Of a DNA stretch of 26,025 nt, positions 6,423 through 14,127 are shown one piece after another. Source of the DNA: Euryarchaeota archaeon UBA433 (lineage in GTDB: Archaea > Thermoplasmatota > Poseidoniia > Poseidoniales > Poseidoniaceae); NCBI GenBank assembly GCA_002495535.1, contig DAFX01000101.1, positions 1 through 26,025 on the forward strand, given 5' to 3'. Under the pieces are notes generated by a model that saw only the letters and a program-made list of their open reading frames with translations, had not been told where the DNA came from and did no database searches. A program made the translations under genes and the position numbers. The first letter of the stretch is position 1; every line of letters begins with the position of its first letter.

Positions 6423-7697
6423 TCACCACTCCGTAATCGAAGGCCACAAACCATCAGCACTGATGGGACGCATACCTTCTTCGTCTCGAATCCACGTGTC
6501 TTCAATGCCAATGCTGCCTTCTGGATGAACGACTTTTGGCTCGATGGCCATCGTTGCACCGATGGGCAGTGGGCGATCAAAGCCGGCGGCAACAACCGGC
6601 GACTCGTCAAGTTGTAACCCGACTGAATGACCGAGGAATTTACTCTGGTCCGGCTCCATGCCCATCAAATGAGCGCCGTGGCCGAGTTCTTGGGCCAAAT
6701 CAAAACCTTCAGTCCATGCATCACTGCACAAGCCACCCTGATCTAAGACGCCAACAACCGTGTCTTTCACTGCCACCATGTCTTCCAAACGAGAAACCCA
6801 AGTTTCGTTCAACGACCCTGCAACGAACATTCTGGTCATGTCAACAATGTACCCTCGATGGGCATGAACTAAATCGACAAGCACTGGTTCATTGGATTTG
6901 ATACGAGTGAATCCAGAGCCCATGCCGTTGAGTGGATGAGCTCCCGTCCCGCCAACTGCAGAATCAAAAAAGGAAGGGATGCCTCCCGCACGTCCTGCTA
7001 CAATGACCCCGCGATCGCACGAAAGAGGGAAGCGACGCATGTGCACTTGGCCTCCAAAACCCTCCGACCGGCTCACAGCTTCTGCAGCAGCCACCAATTC
7101 CAATTCTGTGACCCCTTCGCCACCAACGGCGGCTACCGCCTCAAACATCCTTAGTTGGACGTCTGCAGCTGCATTGAGTTGTTCTTGTTCCCAGATGGAT
7201 TTTGTTTCTCGCTGACCATGGACCACCGAGGTGACGTCGCCACAAGCACCAAGCGGGGAAAGAGCGGAAACGAAACGATCGGAGTAGGTTTTCGGGATTT
7301 CACCAAATTGGAGAGAAGGAGCCAATTTTACACCCCGTTCTCCGAGCGTTTCAGCGAATTTTTTCATCCGTGGAAAGGACGTCACTTCGTGCGGGCAGTT
7401 CGTGCCTCCGCCCTCGAACTGAGCCCGTTGAAGCGAACGGCGGACATACAACACCGGGCCGTCCCCTCCCGCAGTGGTACTCCCACCAGCGCCTGCAGCA
7501 GGAATGAACATCGAAGCATTTTGCCGGCCCCCAGCATAGTAATACAAATCCACGGGATGTTGAATCAGTGCCCCTGGAAGACCTGCCTCCTGTAAAAGGT
7601 GAGCAAGCCGGTGCTGGCGAGCCTCAAGTTCGGATGCAGGAACACGCCAGTCTTCCCCTTCGGGACCGGTCAAGTCTGCCACATCCCAGCCCGTCAT
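6423..7697 (-). CDS. M24-family metallopeptidase (Xaa-Pro aminopeptidase-like)
   Basis: This 424-residue protein has the two-part layout of creatinase/prolidase enzymes. The N-terminal domain includes ASELEARQHRLAHLLQEAG and HPVDLYYYAGGRQ. The C-terminal pita-bread domain carries all five expected metal ligands: Asp in VLVDLVHAHRG, Asp in YIVDMTRMF, His in FLGHSVGLQLDE, Glu in MAIEPKVV and Glu in IGIEDTW. It should cleave N-terminal residues ahead of proline or short Xaa-Pro peptides in the cytoplasm. I chose ATG 7697; the frame stays open to 7919, but that extension runs into the divergent gene and has no family similarity. No Shine-Dalgarno is seen. The exact substrate is unknown. Confidence 0.88.
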   Translation of the reverse strand: MTGWDVADLTGPEGEDWRVPASELEARQHRLAHLLQEAGLPGALIQHPVDLYYYAGGRQNASMFIPAAGAGGSTTAGGDGPVLYVRRSLQRAQFEGGGTNCPHEVTSFPRMKKFAETLGERGVKLAPSLQFGEIPKTYSDRFVSALSPLGACGDVTSVVHGQRETKSIWEQEQLNAAADVQLRMFEAVAAVGGEGVTELELVAAAEAVSRSEGFGGQVHMRRFPLSCDRGVIVAGRAGGIPSFFDSAVGGTGAHPLNGMGSGFTRIKSNEPVLVDLVHAHRGYIVDMTRMFVAGSLNETWVSRLEDMVAVKDTVVGVLDQGGLCSDAWTEGFDLAQELGHGAHLMGMEPDQSKFLGHSVGLQLDESPVVAAGFDRPLPIGATMAIEPKVVHPEGSIGIEDTWIRDEEGMRPISADGLWPSITEW

Positions 7698-7746
7698 TAG
7701 ACGACGGTGGATGGCGACTGTTCTAAATGAATCCGCTTCTATCACT

Positions 7747-7805
7747 CGAAAATTAAGCAAACGCTCAATGAGCAAATTGATAGGGGGGCGCTCAAACCTC
7801 CCCCC
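7747..7805. promoter_or_regulatory. Divergent promoter region with G6/C6 hairpin
   Basis: The stretch between the divergent starts 7697 (-) and 7806 (+) has an AT-rich core AAAATTAAGC (7749-7758) that could serve as a TATA element in either direction. It also has a small palindrome GCTC-AAT-GAGC (7763-7773) and GGGGGG (7783-7788) facing CCCCCC (7800-7805) across 11 bases. The hairpin ends immediately before the ATG at 7806 and in RNA would occlude that start. Confidence 0.4.
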
Positions 7806-8564
7806 ATGCACATTGCAAGTAAAATCACACTCATCCTCGGCGCCCTTCTGTTCATCGGCAGTGGCATCGGCCTTGCGTTTGGGGTCGGCAGCGTTGCCGA
7901 CTCGGGCGTTGAGACCCAAACATACTTCGAATCTGAGGATGGATCGTTCACCATTGCAGCAGAACCAACGTACAATTTGGACTATTGGACCATTTCAGTG
8001 TACGTGGTTCATCCAATCGATTGTAACAACCTGGAACTTACCATCACCGACGATTCGGGTAACACTGTGCTCACTGAGGCATGGTTTGAATGCGATACTA
8101 TGCAGCAATATTACGATGGGGATCGCGAATTTTTCAGTTACTTGGTCGCCTCTGACACCGATGAAAGTTACACCGTAGACAGCAATGTCGAGGTGGTCGT
8201 TGAGGGTGATTACTGTGACTCAGAATGCATCGAGGCTGTCGTCGGTGGCATCTTTGGAGCAATCGGCGGGGGATTCGGAATTTGTTGTTCAATTCCACTG
8301 CTCATTCTAGGCATCATCCTTGCCTTTGTGTTGGACGACCCTCCACAAGCCATGGCCATGCCCGTTGGTCAAATGCCAATGGGGCAAGCGGTCTACCAGC
8401 CACCCGTAGGGCAACCGGTGCAACAAGGATATGTTGGCCAGCCGATGCATCAGGCGCCGGTAGGTCAAGCAATCCAACCTTCCGCAGTCCCCGTGACCCC
8501 GATCACACCTCCGTTGGCTCAACAACCAACGCAGAATGTATGGGACAACCACCCCCCTCAATGA
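7806..8564 (+). CDS. Two-helix membrane protein with PVGQ-rich tail
   Basis: This 252-residue protein starts with a transmembrane or signal-anchor helix (7-30). A beta-rich acidic ectodomain (about 35-140) follows, with cysteines C73, C96, C137 and C141 that could form two disulfides. A Gly-rich second helix (about 143-176, containing C160-C161) leads to a 75-residue Pro/Gln/Met-rich tail. The tail repeats PVGQ or close variants (MPVGQ, PPVGQ, YVGQ, APVGQ). Both termini are probably cytoplasmic. Low-complexity Pro/Gln tails often mediate protein contacts. No named family or function is recognised. It is convergent with the methyltransferase gene, with only three bases between stops. Confidence 0.75.
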   Translation: MHIASKITLILGALLFIGSGIGLAFGVGSVADSGVETQTYFESEDGSFTIAAEPTYNLDYWTISVYVVHPIDCNNLELTITDDSGNTVLTEAWFECDTMQQYYDGDREFFSYLVASDTDESYTVDSNVEVVVEGDYCDSECIEAVVGGIFGAIGGGFGICCSIPLLILGIILAFVLDDPPQAMAMPVGQMPMGQAVYQPPVGQPVQQGYVGQPMHQAPVGQAIQPSAVPVTPITPPLAQQPTQNVWDNHPPQ

Positions 8565-8567
8565 GGA

Positions 8568-9524
8568 TCAGAGCGGAATTTCAGGAGCTACCCACGGCTC
8601 CACTGAATCAAGTCGTGTGGTTGCGATAGCGCAGTACTCATCCGATAAATCGACGCCAACATAGGTTCGGCCAGTGGATTTCGCCGCCACGCATGTCGTA
8701 CCAGAGCCGTTGAAAGGATCAAGAACAACATCGCCAACGAAACTGTACATTTCGATGCACCGCTTTGGCAATTCAACAGGGAATGGCGCGGGGTGATTGA
8801 CGCGTGAGGCGCGTTCGGTTGGGAACGACCAAATGGATTTCGTATGTTTGATGAAATCATCCCGGGGGATTGTATCGATTCGACCTTCTGCACGTTGTTT
8901 CTTGTCGCGCTTCAACTTGTAATCGCCCTTTGAAAAGACGAGCAGGTATTCGTGGACGTCTCGCAAACAAGGGTTGCTTGCACTCTGGAAGGAACCCCAG
9001 GCGCATGAAGAGCCAGCACTCGCTGATTTGTCCCAAATGATCTCACCTCGCATGAGAAATCCAATGTTTGACATCATCACGTTGATGTGGCTCGAAAGGG
9101 GGATGTAGGGCTTACGTCCTAAATTCGCCACGTTGACCACCATTCGGCCGCCCGGTGCAAGCACACGATAGCACTCTGCAAAAACACCGCTTAACATGTC
9201 GAGGTATTCGGCAAGTGAGAGGTTTTCGTCGTATTCCTTGCTGGCGTTGTAAGGTGGCGAGGTCACAACAAGATGCACGCAGTTGTCAGGCAAGTCAAGG
9301 TTTCTCGAATCACCTGCAATCACCGTATTGGCCATGGTTGGAGGCAGCGCTTGTTCGTCCCCCACCTCCCTGCTCGATACGAGGCCCTCGTTGACCCTGC
9401 TGTCGTAGTAGGTCGAAGCATCGTGACCCTCCCGGCGTGAGACGCCAAACGAGGAAGTGCTGGTGCTGGCACGCCGACGAGCGCCATCAAGCGATGTGTC
9501 CCTCTCGGGTGCCTCGCGTGCCAT
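8568..9524 (-). CDS. Beta-class DNA methyltransferase (orphan)
   Basis: This 318-residue protein is an S-adenosylmethionine-dependent DNA base methylase. Motif IV is TSPPYNAS (from residue 88) and motif I, DPFNGSGTT (269-277), lies near the C-terminus; this order defines the beta class. HPAPFPVELPKRCI (244-257) is the motif X region. TSPPY is commonest in N4-cytosine enzymes, though N6-adenine is possible. The N-terminal 63 residues (GHDASTYYDSRVNEGL) resemble the HDSSxFYxxRLY leader I recall in archaeal homologues, so I keep ATG 9524 over the internal ATG at 9335. No restriction endonuclease lies beside it, so it is probably an orphan methylase in regulation, repair or replication marking. 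Confidence 0.9.
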   Translation of the reverse strand: MAREAPERDTSLDGARRRASTSTSSFGVSRREGHDASTYYDSRVNEGLVSSREVGDEQALPPTMANTVIAGDSRNLDLPDNCVHLVVTSPPYNASKEYDENLSLAEYLDMLSGVFAECYRVLAPGGRMVVNVANLGRKPYIPLSSHINVMMSNIGFLMRGEIIWDKSASAGSSCAWGSFQSASNPCLRDVHEYLLVFSKGDYKLKRDKKQRAEGRIDTIPRDDFIKHTKSIWSFPTERASRVNHPAPFPVELPKRCIEMYSFVGDVVLDPFNGSGTTCVAAKSTGRTYVGVDLSDEYCAIATTRLDSVEPWVAPEIPL

Positions 9525-9550
9525 CCTTCACAAGCGGTGTTCGCGGCTTT

Positions 9551-9629
9551 ATCACCTTTCGGCCCGGCAATCACCCTTAGACGCGCGATTGTCGAGGTGC
9601 TAACATGTTCCGCGAAGGGTGATTTAGAC
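9551..9629. promoter_or_regulatory. Divergent promoter with three ATCACCYTT boxes
   Basis: Between the methyltransferase and pgk the motif ATCACCYTT occurs at 9551-9559 and 9570-9578, and inverted at 9615-9623. The last two form a perfect 10-base inverted repeat, AATCACCCTT (9569-9578) and AAGGGTGATT (9615-9624). The right arm runs into GATTTAGAC (9621-9629), a TATA-like box about 40 bases before the pgk ATG. The arrangement suggests an operator serving one or both genes. Confidence 0.4.
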
Positions 9630-9667
9630 CCGAGTGAATCAAAAACCGACGGCGTTTGGAATGTTCA

Positions 9668-10930
9668 ATGGCGAGTGTTCTCACCCTCGAGAATGTCAAC
9701 GTGGAAGGGCGAACAGTCATTGTTCGTGTGGACATCAATTCGCCGATGGCGCCCGACACGAAATTGTTCCTGGATGACACGAGGATCAAAGCCATCGTTC
9801 CAACCCTCAACTTACTCTCAAAGGCAAAAGTAGTGCTTCTTGCTCATCAATCCCGCCCCGGAAAGGACGATTTCACCACGACCTTAGGCCATTCTCGTGA
9901 ACTTGGCCGCATCCTAGGACGTCCAGTGAAGTGGGTGGAGGACCTCGCAGGGGACAAAGCCATGGCGGCGATTGAAGCCATGGTGGATGGCGACATCCTC
10001 ATGCTCAACAACGTCAGAATGTACGATGAAGAAACTAAAACCAAAGGCGATTTTGAAACAATGGCTGAAACTCAAATGGTGCAAAAACTTGCTAGCGTGG
10101 CCGACCTATACGTCTACGACGCTTTCGCTTGTGCCCACCGTGCAACCCCCTCTGGAGTGGGCTTCACCCACCTGATCCCTTGTGTAGCAGGGGAATTGAT
10201 GGCCAATGAAATACGAAACCTCGATTTGGCGTTGGAAAACCCCACACGACCGTGCATAGCGGTGCTTGGTGGCGTCAAGGTCGATGATTCAATCGCAGTT
10301 GCTGAAAACATGTTGAGAAATGAAATCTGTGATGAAGTATGGGTCACCGGTGGTGTTGCAAACCTGATGCTCGAACTTGCGGGCCATGAGATCGGACTGG
10401 TCAACCATGATTTCCTCGTTGGAGAACTTGGCAAACAATGGTACCCAACCGTGGAAAAGGCAAAATCACTGCTCGTAGATTTCCCAACTCGTATTCGACT
10501 GCCGGTTGATGTAGCTGCGAACATTGAGGACAACCGAGTGGATTTACCGCTCGACCAATTACCGGTTTCGGCACCAATTTTCGATTTGGGGATTTCCTCA
10601 ATTCGCAACCTTTCGGCGGCAATAAAACAAGCAGGGACAGTCCATTTGAACGGTCCAGCTGGGGTCTTCGAAGTACCTGATTTCGCCCTCGGAACGATTG
10701 AAATGCTCAACGCATGCGCCGAGTCGGATGCCTATGTCGTGGTCGGTGGCGGCCACACAGCCACGCTGATCATGAAGCGGAATTTGGCCTCAAAAATGGG
10801 CCACGTCTCCACAGGCGGCGGGGCGTGTTTGGATTACATCTCAGGCCGTAGCCTCCCCGCTGTTGCAAGTTTAGAAGCAAGCGCAAGAGCCTTCTCAATG
10901 GAGACCCAATTTTCCATTCACAATGAATGA
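9668..10930 (+). CDS. pgk: Phosphoglycerate kinase (archaeal type)
   Basis: This 420-residue enzyme interconverts 1,3-bisphosphoglycerate and 3-phosphoglycerate with ATP in glycolysis and gluconeogenesis. Signatures are VIVRVDINSPM near the N-terminus, LLAHQSRPG, LNNVRMYDEE, YVYDAFACAHRATPS, AVLGGVKVDDS, LNGPAGVFE and VVVGGGHTATLI. DINSP and GGGHT are typical of archaeal rather than bacterial enzymes. I chose ATG 9668; an in-frame TTG four codons upstream has no support. The stop is five bases from the 3' end of the tRNA-Thr gene on the other strand. Confidence 0.96.
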   Translation: MASVLTLENVNVEGRTVIVRVDINSPMAPDTKLFLDDTRIKAIVPTLNLLSKAKVVLLAHQSRPGKDDFTTTLGHSRELGRILGRPVKWVEDLAGDKAMAAIEAMVDGDILMLNNVRMYDEETKTKGDFETMAETQMVQKLASVADLYVYDAFACAHRATPSGVGFTHLIPCVAGELMANEIRNLDLALENPTRPCIAVLGGVKVDDSIAVAENMLRNEICDEVWVTGGVANLMLELAGHEIGLVNHDFLVGELGKQWYPTVEKAKSLLVDFPTRIRLPVDVAANIEDNRVDLPLDQLPVSAPIFDLGISSIRNLSAAIKQAGTVHLNGPAGVFEVPDFALGTIEMLNACAESDAYVVVGGGHTATLIMKRNLASKMGHVSTGGGACLDYISGRSLPAVASLEASARAFSMETQFSIHNE

Positions 10931-10935
10931 AAAGG

Positions 10936-11008
10936 AGCCACTGGGGAGGTTCGAACTCCCGACCTCCTGATTACGAATCAGGTGCTATACCAGCTAAGCC
11001 ACAGTGGC
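10936..11008 (-). tRNA. tRNA-Thr (CGT)
   Basis: On the minus strand a full cloverleaf can be drawn. The acceptor GCCACTG pairs with CAGTGGC (seven pairs), the anticodon arm is CCTGA-TTCGTAA-TCAGG with anticodon CGT (complement of 10973-10975), and the T arm is GGGAG-TTCGAAC-CTCCC. The discriminator base is U, as expected for archaeal tRNA-Thr. CCA is not encoded. The reading is unambiguous and no intron is seen. Confidence 0.96.
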
Positions 11009-11034
11009 GCAAATTGTCGGCGGCGACTCGTGAA

Positions 11035-11040
11035 CATAAG
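11035..11040 (-). promoter_or_regulatory. TATA-like box of tRNA-Thr
   Basis: CTTATG on the minus strand is centred about 29 bases before the tRNA 5' end at 11008, the spacing expected for an archaeal TATA box. Confidence 0.45.
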
Positions 11041-11092
11041 CCAAACGGTCGAAAAGCCAGCGTTGATGAGGGAGAGGGGTACAGAGCGAGGC

Positions 11093-12352
11093 ATGGGCGA
11101 AGGCGAACCGGTGCGATACCGCAACGCGGTGCTCTATGACGAAACGGGCAAGAAGTATGTTGGCGATGTGTTGCTCCATCAAGATGGGTCGTGGAATCCA
11201 TCGCGTGGGGACGAAGATGTCCGTTCAGAACTCGATGGTTCAAATCGGTTGATCACCAGAAGCCTGCAAAACTGGCACACCCACCTCGCTATGCAACTGA
11301 ACGCCAGAGATTTCAGCGACGGTTTTCCTTTGCACCGTTGGCTCAATGAAGCCATATTTCCGACCGAGGCCCGCATTACGCCTGAATTTGTCAAAATAGG
11401 TGCCCAAGCTGCGGCGGCTGAAATGATCAAAACGGGCACTTCATTTGCGGCGGACATGTATTTCTATCCAGCAATCACCGGAGAGGTGCTCAGCACAGCT
11501 GGGCTGCGTGGACTGGTTGGTGGCCCGGTAAGCGATGCGGCATTACCCTCTCATGAAAGCGCAGAATCCGCACTTGCAGAACTCGATATGATGCTCAAAG
11601 ATCAGAAGCCCACCGACAAGGTGCACTATGCCATTGCAACGCATTCAGTCTACCTGTGCGGTGAAGACACATTGCGCAGGGCATCAGAACTTGCGGACAA
11701 GCGAAAGGCACGACTGCACATCCATGTCAGTGAAACCAGAAAGGAAATCGCCGACTGTCATGCAGCGACTGGCATGTACCCTGTTGAATACCTCGACAGC
11801 ATTGATTTCTTCAAACCAGGAACCATTTGCGCCCACGCGTCTTGGGTGAAGAAAAACGAAATTCGTACACTTGCAAGGCATAAAGCAACGGCCGTTCATT
11901 GCCCATCCTCGAACATGAAACTGGCTTGTGGGGGCACACTTTCCCTACCCGCATTCAACGATGCGGGGGTCGATGTGCGTCTAGGAACTGACGGAGCGGC
12001 ATCCTCAGGAAGCGGCCTTAATCTGCTCGCAGAAGCAAGGCTTGCAGCCCTCGTTCAACGTCATGATCACTGGGATTCGACTCTGATGACCGCCAACGAT
12101 GCGTTTGCAATGGCGACGAAAGGCAGCACAGATTGGGCAGTTTGGGACATCGATGACATTCGAATGCGCCCTCTTGGCCGGTCGAACAATCGACACATCA
12201 CCAACCTGCTCTTCAACGGTGCAACCTGCCTTGATTTGTGGGTTGGAGGCGAGGCTTTGCGACTCGACGGGGTGACGAAAACCCTCAACGAACGCCAATC
12301 TTGGTTGGACCTAGACGAAGCCGTTCAGACCTACTATGATGGCGTCGAATGA
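11093..12352 (+). CDS. 5'-methylthioadenosine / S-adenosylhomocysteine deaminase family amidohydrolase
   Basis: This 419-residue protein belongs to the metal-dependent amidohydrolase superfamily. The HxH motif is H62/H64 in QNWHTHLAMQL, followed by family-like HRWLNEAIFPTEA. Further ligands are H211 in HIHVSET, H248 in CAHASW and D300 in LGTDGAASSG, and the substrate-site region is HCPSSNMKLACGG. These features fit MTA/SAH deaminases, which convert S-adenosylmethionine by-products to inosine derivatives. The frame is open back into the tRNA gene; ATG 11093 leaves the shortest leader before the first beta strand, and ATG 11066 is the alternative. Guanine or other purine deaminase activity cannot be excluded. 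Confidence 0.87.
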   Translation: MGEGEPVRYRNAVLYDETGKKYVGDVLLHQDGSWNPSRGDEDVRSELDGSNRLITRSLQNWHTHLAMQLNARDFSDGFPLHRWLNEAIFPTEARITPEFVKIGAQAAAAEMIKTGTSFAADMYFYPAITGEVLSTAGLRGLVGGPVSDAALPSHESAESALAELDMMLKDQKPTDKVHYAIATHSVYLCGEDTLRRASELADKRKARLHIHVSETRKEIADCHAATGMYPVEYLDSIDFFKPGTICAHASWVKKNEIRTLARHKATAVHCPSSNMKLACGGTLSLPAFNDAGVDVRLGTDGAASSGSGLNLLAEARLAALVQRHDHWDSTLMTANDAFAMATKGSTDWAVWDIDDIRMRPLGRSNNRHITNLLFNGATCLDLWVGGEALRLDGVTKTLNERQSWLDLDEAVQTYYDGVE

Positions 12353-12356
12353 GCCT

Positions 12357-12893
12357 TCACTTTTGTCGAAGAAGAAGGATCCCTGCTACCTCACCTAGCA
12401 TCAAAAACATATAGCCTGCTGCGCTCAATGTTAAATCGATTGAATACTGTATGTCAAGTTGAGTCCCTGCTGGAAGCACACCTTCCTTGGTGCCAATTCC
12501 AGCATAGAATTCGCCCGATTCCACGCGCCAATCAACGCCATCAGCTCCGTTGTCACCCTTCGCCACATAGCCTTCATCGCCGTATGAGCACGTCTGGCTT
12601 GTGGTATCAAATCCACTCAGACTGCCGCCATTAGCAATATCATCGCATTGCTTTTTCTTTCCACCGTCCGCGATGACGAGGAAAATATCATCTCGATCCC
12701 ACGTGATGGTTGTGTCTGCGTTGAGCACAAGCGATGCTGCATTCCCGGGTAGTGGATCATCAGCAAAAAACACGAGGCCTTGCACGTTGGGAGTAGGCGT
12801 ATCATCAACGGTGCCCTCCATGGTATAACCAACAGTCCCACCAAGCAGCAGGAGGGTGAACAATGCAACAATTGCGATTCCAATAGTTCTCAT
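12357..12893 (-). CDS. Small bitopic membrane protein, unknown function
   Basis: This 178-residue protein has an N-terminal signal or anchor helix (IGIAIVALFTLLLLGGTVGY), an acidic ectodomain and a C-terminal helix (LSAAGYMFLMLGEVAGILLL). The ectodomain has one cysteine pair (C83, C97) and beta-type sequence (LNADTTITWDRDDIFLVIA). It lies 11 bases after the antiporter stop, and its Shine-Dalgarno GAGGTGATG overlaps that stop, so the two are translationally linked. No family is recognised. The three-gene unit with the FN3 surface protein suggests an envelope role. Confidence 0.75.
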   Translation of the reverse strand: MRTIGIAIVALFTLLLLGGTVGYTMEGTVDDTPTPNVQGLVFFADDPLPGNAASLVLNADTTITWDRDDIFLVIADGGKKKQCDDIANGGSLSGFDTTSQTCSYGDEGYVAKGDNGADGVDWRVESGEFYAGIGTKEGVLPAGTQLDIQYSIDLTLSAAGYMFLMLGEVAGILLLRQK

Positions 12894-12897
12894 CGTT

Positions 12898-12906
12898 CAT
12901 CACCTC
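12898..12906 (-). promoter_or_regulatory. Shine-Dalgarno overlapping the antiporter stop
   Basis: GAGGTGATG on the minus strand lies four bases before the ATG at 12893 and contains most of the antiporter TGA (12907-12905). It is among the strongest ribosome-binding sites in the window and indicates coupled translation. Confidence 0.65.
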
Positions 12907-14077
12907 AAAACAAAAAGAAGGCTGCGCCGAGAATGATGTAACTGCCAAGCAACATCACGCCCTCAAGCCAATTTGATTTCCCATCAGAAAGGATGGAATT
13001 TGCAACGAGCACCGAAATGAAGGTTGCTGAAGTCTCAAGCAAGCCGAATTCAAGGGTCAACGGGACGCCGAGTATCCATCCGAGAATGACCATGACTGGT
13101 GCGACGAACAAGGCAATCTGCACGCTTGAACCGATCGCAATCGCAATGGAGAGGTCCATTTTGTCCTTCCCGGCAACAATGACTGCCGCAAAGTGCTCTG
13201 CGGCATTACCAAAGAACGGCAGCAAGATCACACCAACAAACAATTCTGGCACCCCAAGTTCATGCACTGCCGCCTCGAGGTTGTGCACAAGAACGTGGGC
13301 CATCCAGCCGACGAGGGCTGTTGAGAGGATGAGCAACATCCATGCATCCTTGATGCTCATGGTTGGGTGCTCATGTGTTCCATGCCCGGCTTCGGTAGCA
13401 AAAACGTCGACGTGCGTTTTGAGTTGGAACAACAGAGCAAGCGCGTAAATGATCAGCAGAATAATCGCGGCATAATGCGAGAGGTCCTTGACAGCAGATG
13501 AATCGCCACCAGCGTAATCAACTGCGCTTGGAATGATAAACGCCACAATCGCAAGCAACAGCAATGAGCCGTTCATCTGACCCGAATCTTGATTGAAATG
13601 TTGCACTTTATGGTTCACCCCGCCCCAAACCATAGCAAGGCCGAGCACGAGCAGGAGGTTGCCGAGAATAGAGCCAATCAAGGAAGCCTGGGTCACAGTG
13701 ATCATTGTTTCAATGGTATCTGGGTCCACGGATTTTGAGGCAGTGTACAACGCAAGCCCAGCGATGATCATTTCAACAGCGTTGCCGAAAGTGGCATTGA
13801 GAAGCCCACCAACCGTTTCGCCCGTTCGCAGGGCAATCTCTTCGGTGGCTTTCCCCATGAGAAAGGCGAGTGGCATGATCGCAATCATTGAGAAAATGAA
13901 CGCGAGTTCTTGTTGGTGGCCCATGTTTGCCCAAATCGCAACTGGAAAGGCAAGAAGGAGCCAATTCAACTTGTTCTTAGATGGATTTGCTGCGTCAATA
14001 ACGCTCTCAAAGGCGTGCTGTGCTTCATCCGCAATGGTGTCGAGGTTGGTTTCTTCAACCGTTCCTACTTCGTCCAT
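12905..14077 (-). CDS. Ca2+/H+ antiporter (CaCA/CAX family)
   Basis: This 390-residue membrane protein has about eleven helices in two inverted halves, each with a conserved alpha repeat: LNATFGNAVEMIIAG (E102) and LPFFGNAAEHFAAV (E294). These acidic residues bind calcium in the CAX/ChaA branch. A His-rich loop (EAGHGTHEHP, about 229-238) separates the halves. It should export or sequester Ca2+ in exchange for protons. The start is ATG 14077; an in-frame TTG four codons upstream is less likely. It sits 50 bases after the FN3 surface-protein gene, in the same direction. Confidence 0.93.
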   Translation of the reverse strand: MDEVGTVEETNLDTIADEAQHAFESVIDAANPSKNKLNWLLLAFPVAIWANMGHQQELAFIFSMIAIMPLAFLMGKATEEIALRTGETVGGLLNATFGNAVEMIIAGLALYTASKSVDPDTIETMITVTQASLIGSILGNLLLVLGLAMVWGGVNHKVQHFNQDSGQMNGSLLLLAIVAFIIPSAVDYAGGDSSAVKDLSHYAAIILLIIYALALLFQLKTHVDVFATEAGHGTHEHPTMSIKDAWMLLILSTALVGWMAHVLVHNLEAAVHELGVPELFVGVILLPFFGNAAEHFAAVIVAGKDKMDLSIAIAIGSSVQIALFVAPVMVILGWILGVPLTLEFGLLETSATFISVLVANSILSDGKSNWLEGVMLLGSYIILGAAFFLF

Positions 14078-14127
14078 GTACAAATGCAACTTGACTCAGG
14101 CCTTGAGTTCACCGCTTCGAAGAAGGG

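Noticed and set aside
7698..7919. N-terminal extension of the M24 peptidase
   Set aside because: It runs across the divergent promoter and into the neighbouring gene, and is unlike the family N-terminus.
9335..9524. Internal ATG 9335 as methyltransferase start
   Set aside because: The 63 residues before it contain GHDASTYYDSRV, which resembles the conserved leader of archaeal homologues.
10982..11092. Upstream extension of the deaminase gene
   Set aside because: It would start inside tRNA-Thr and adds residues not expected in the family; ATG 11093 is preferred.
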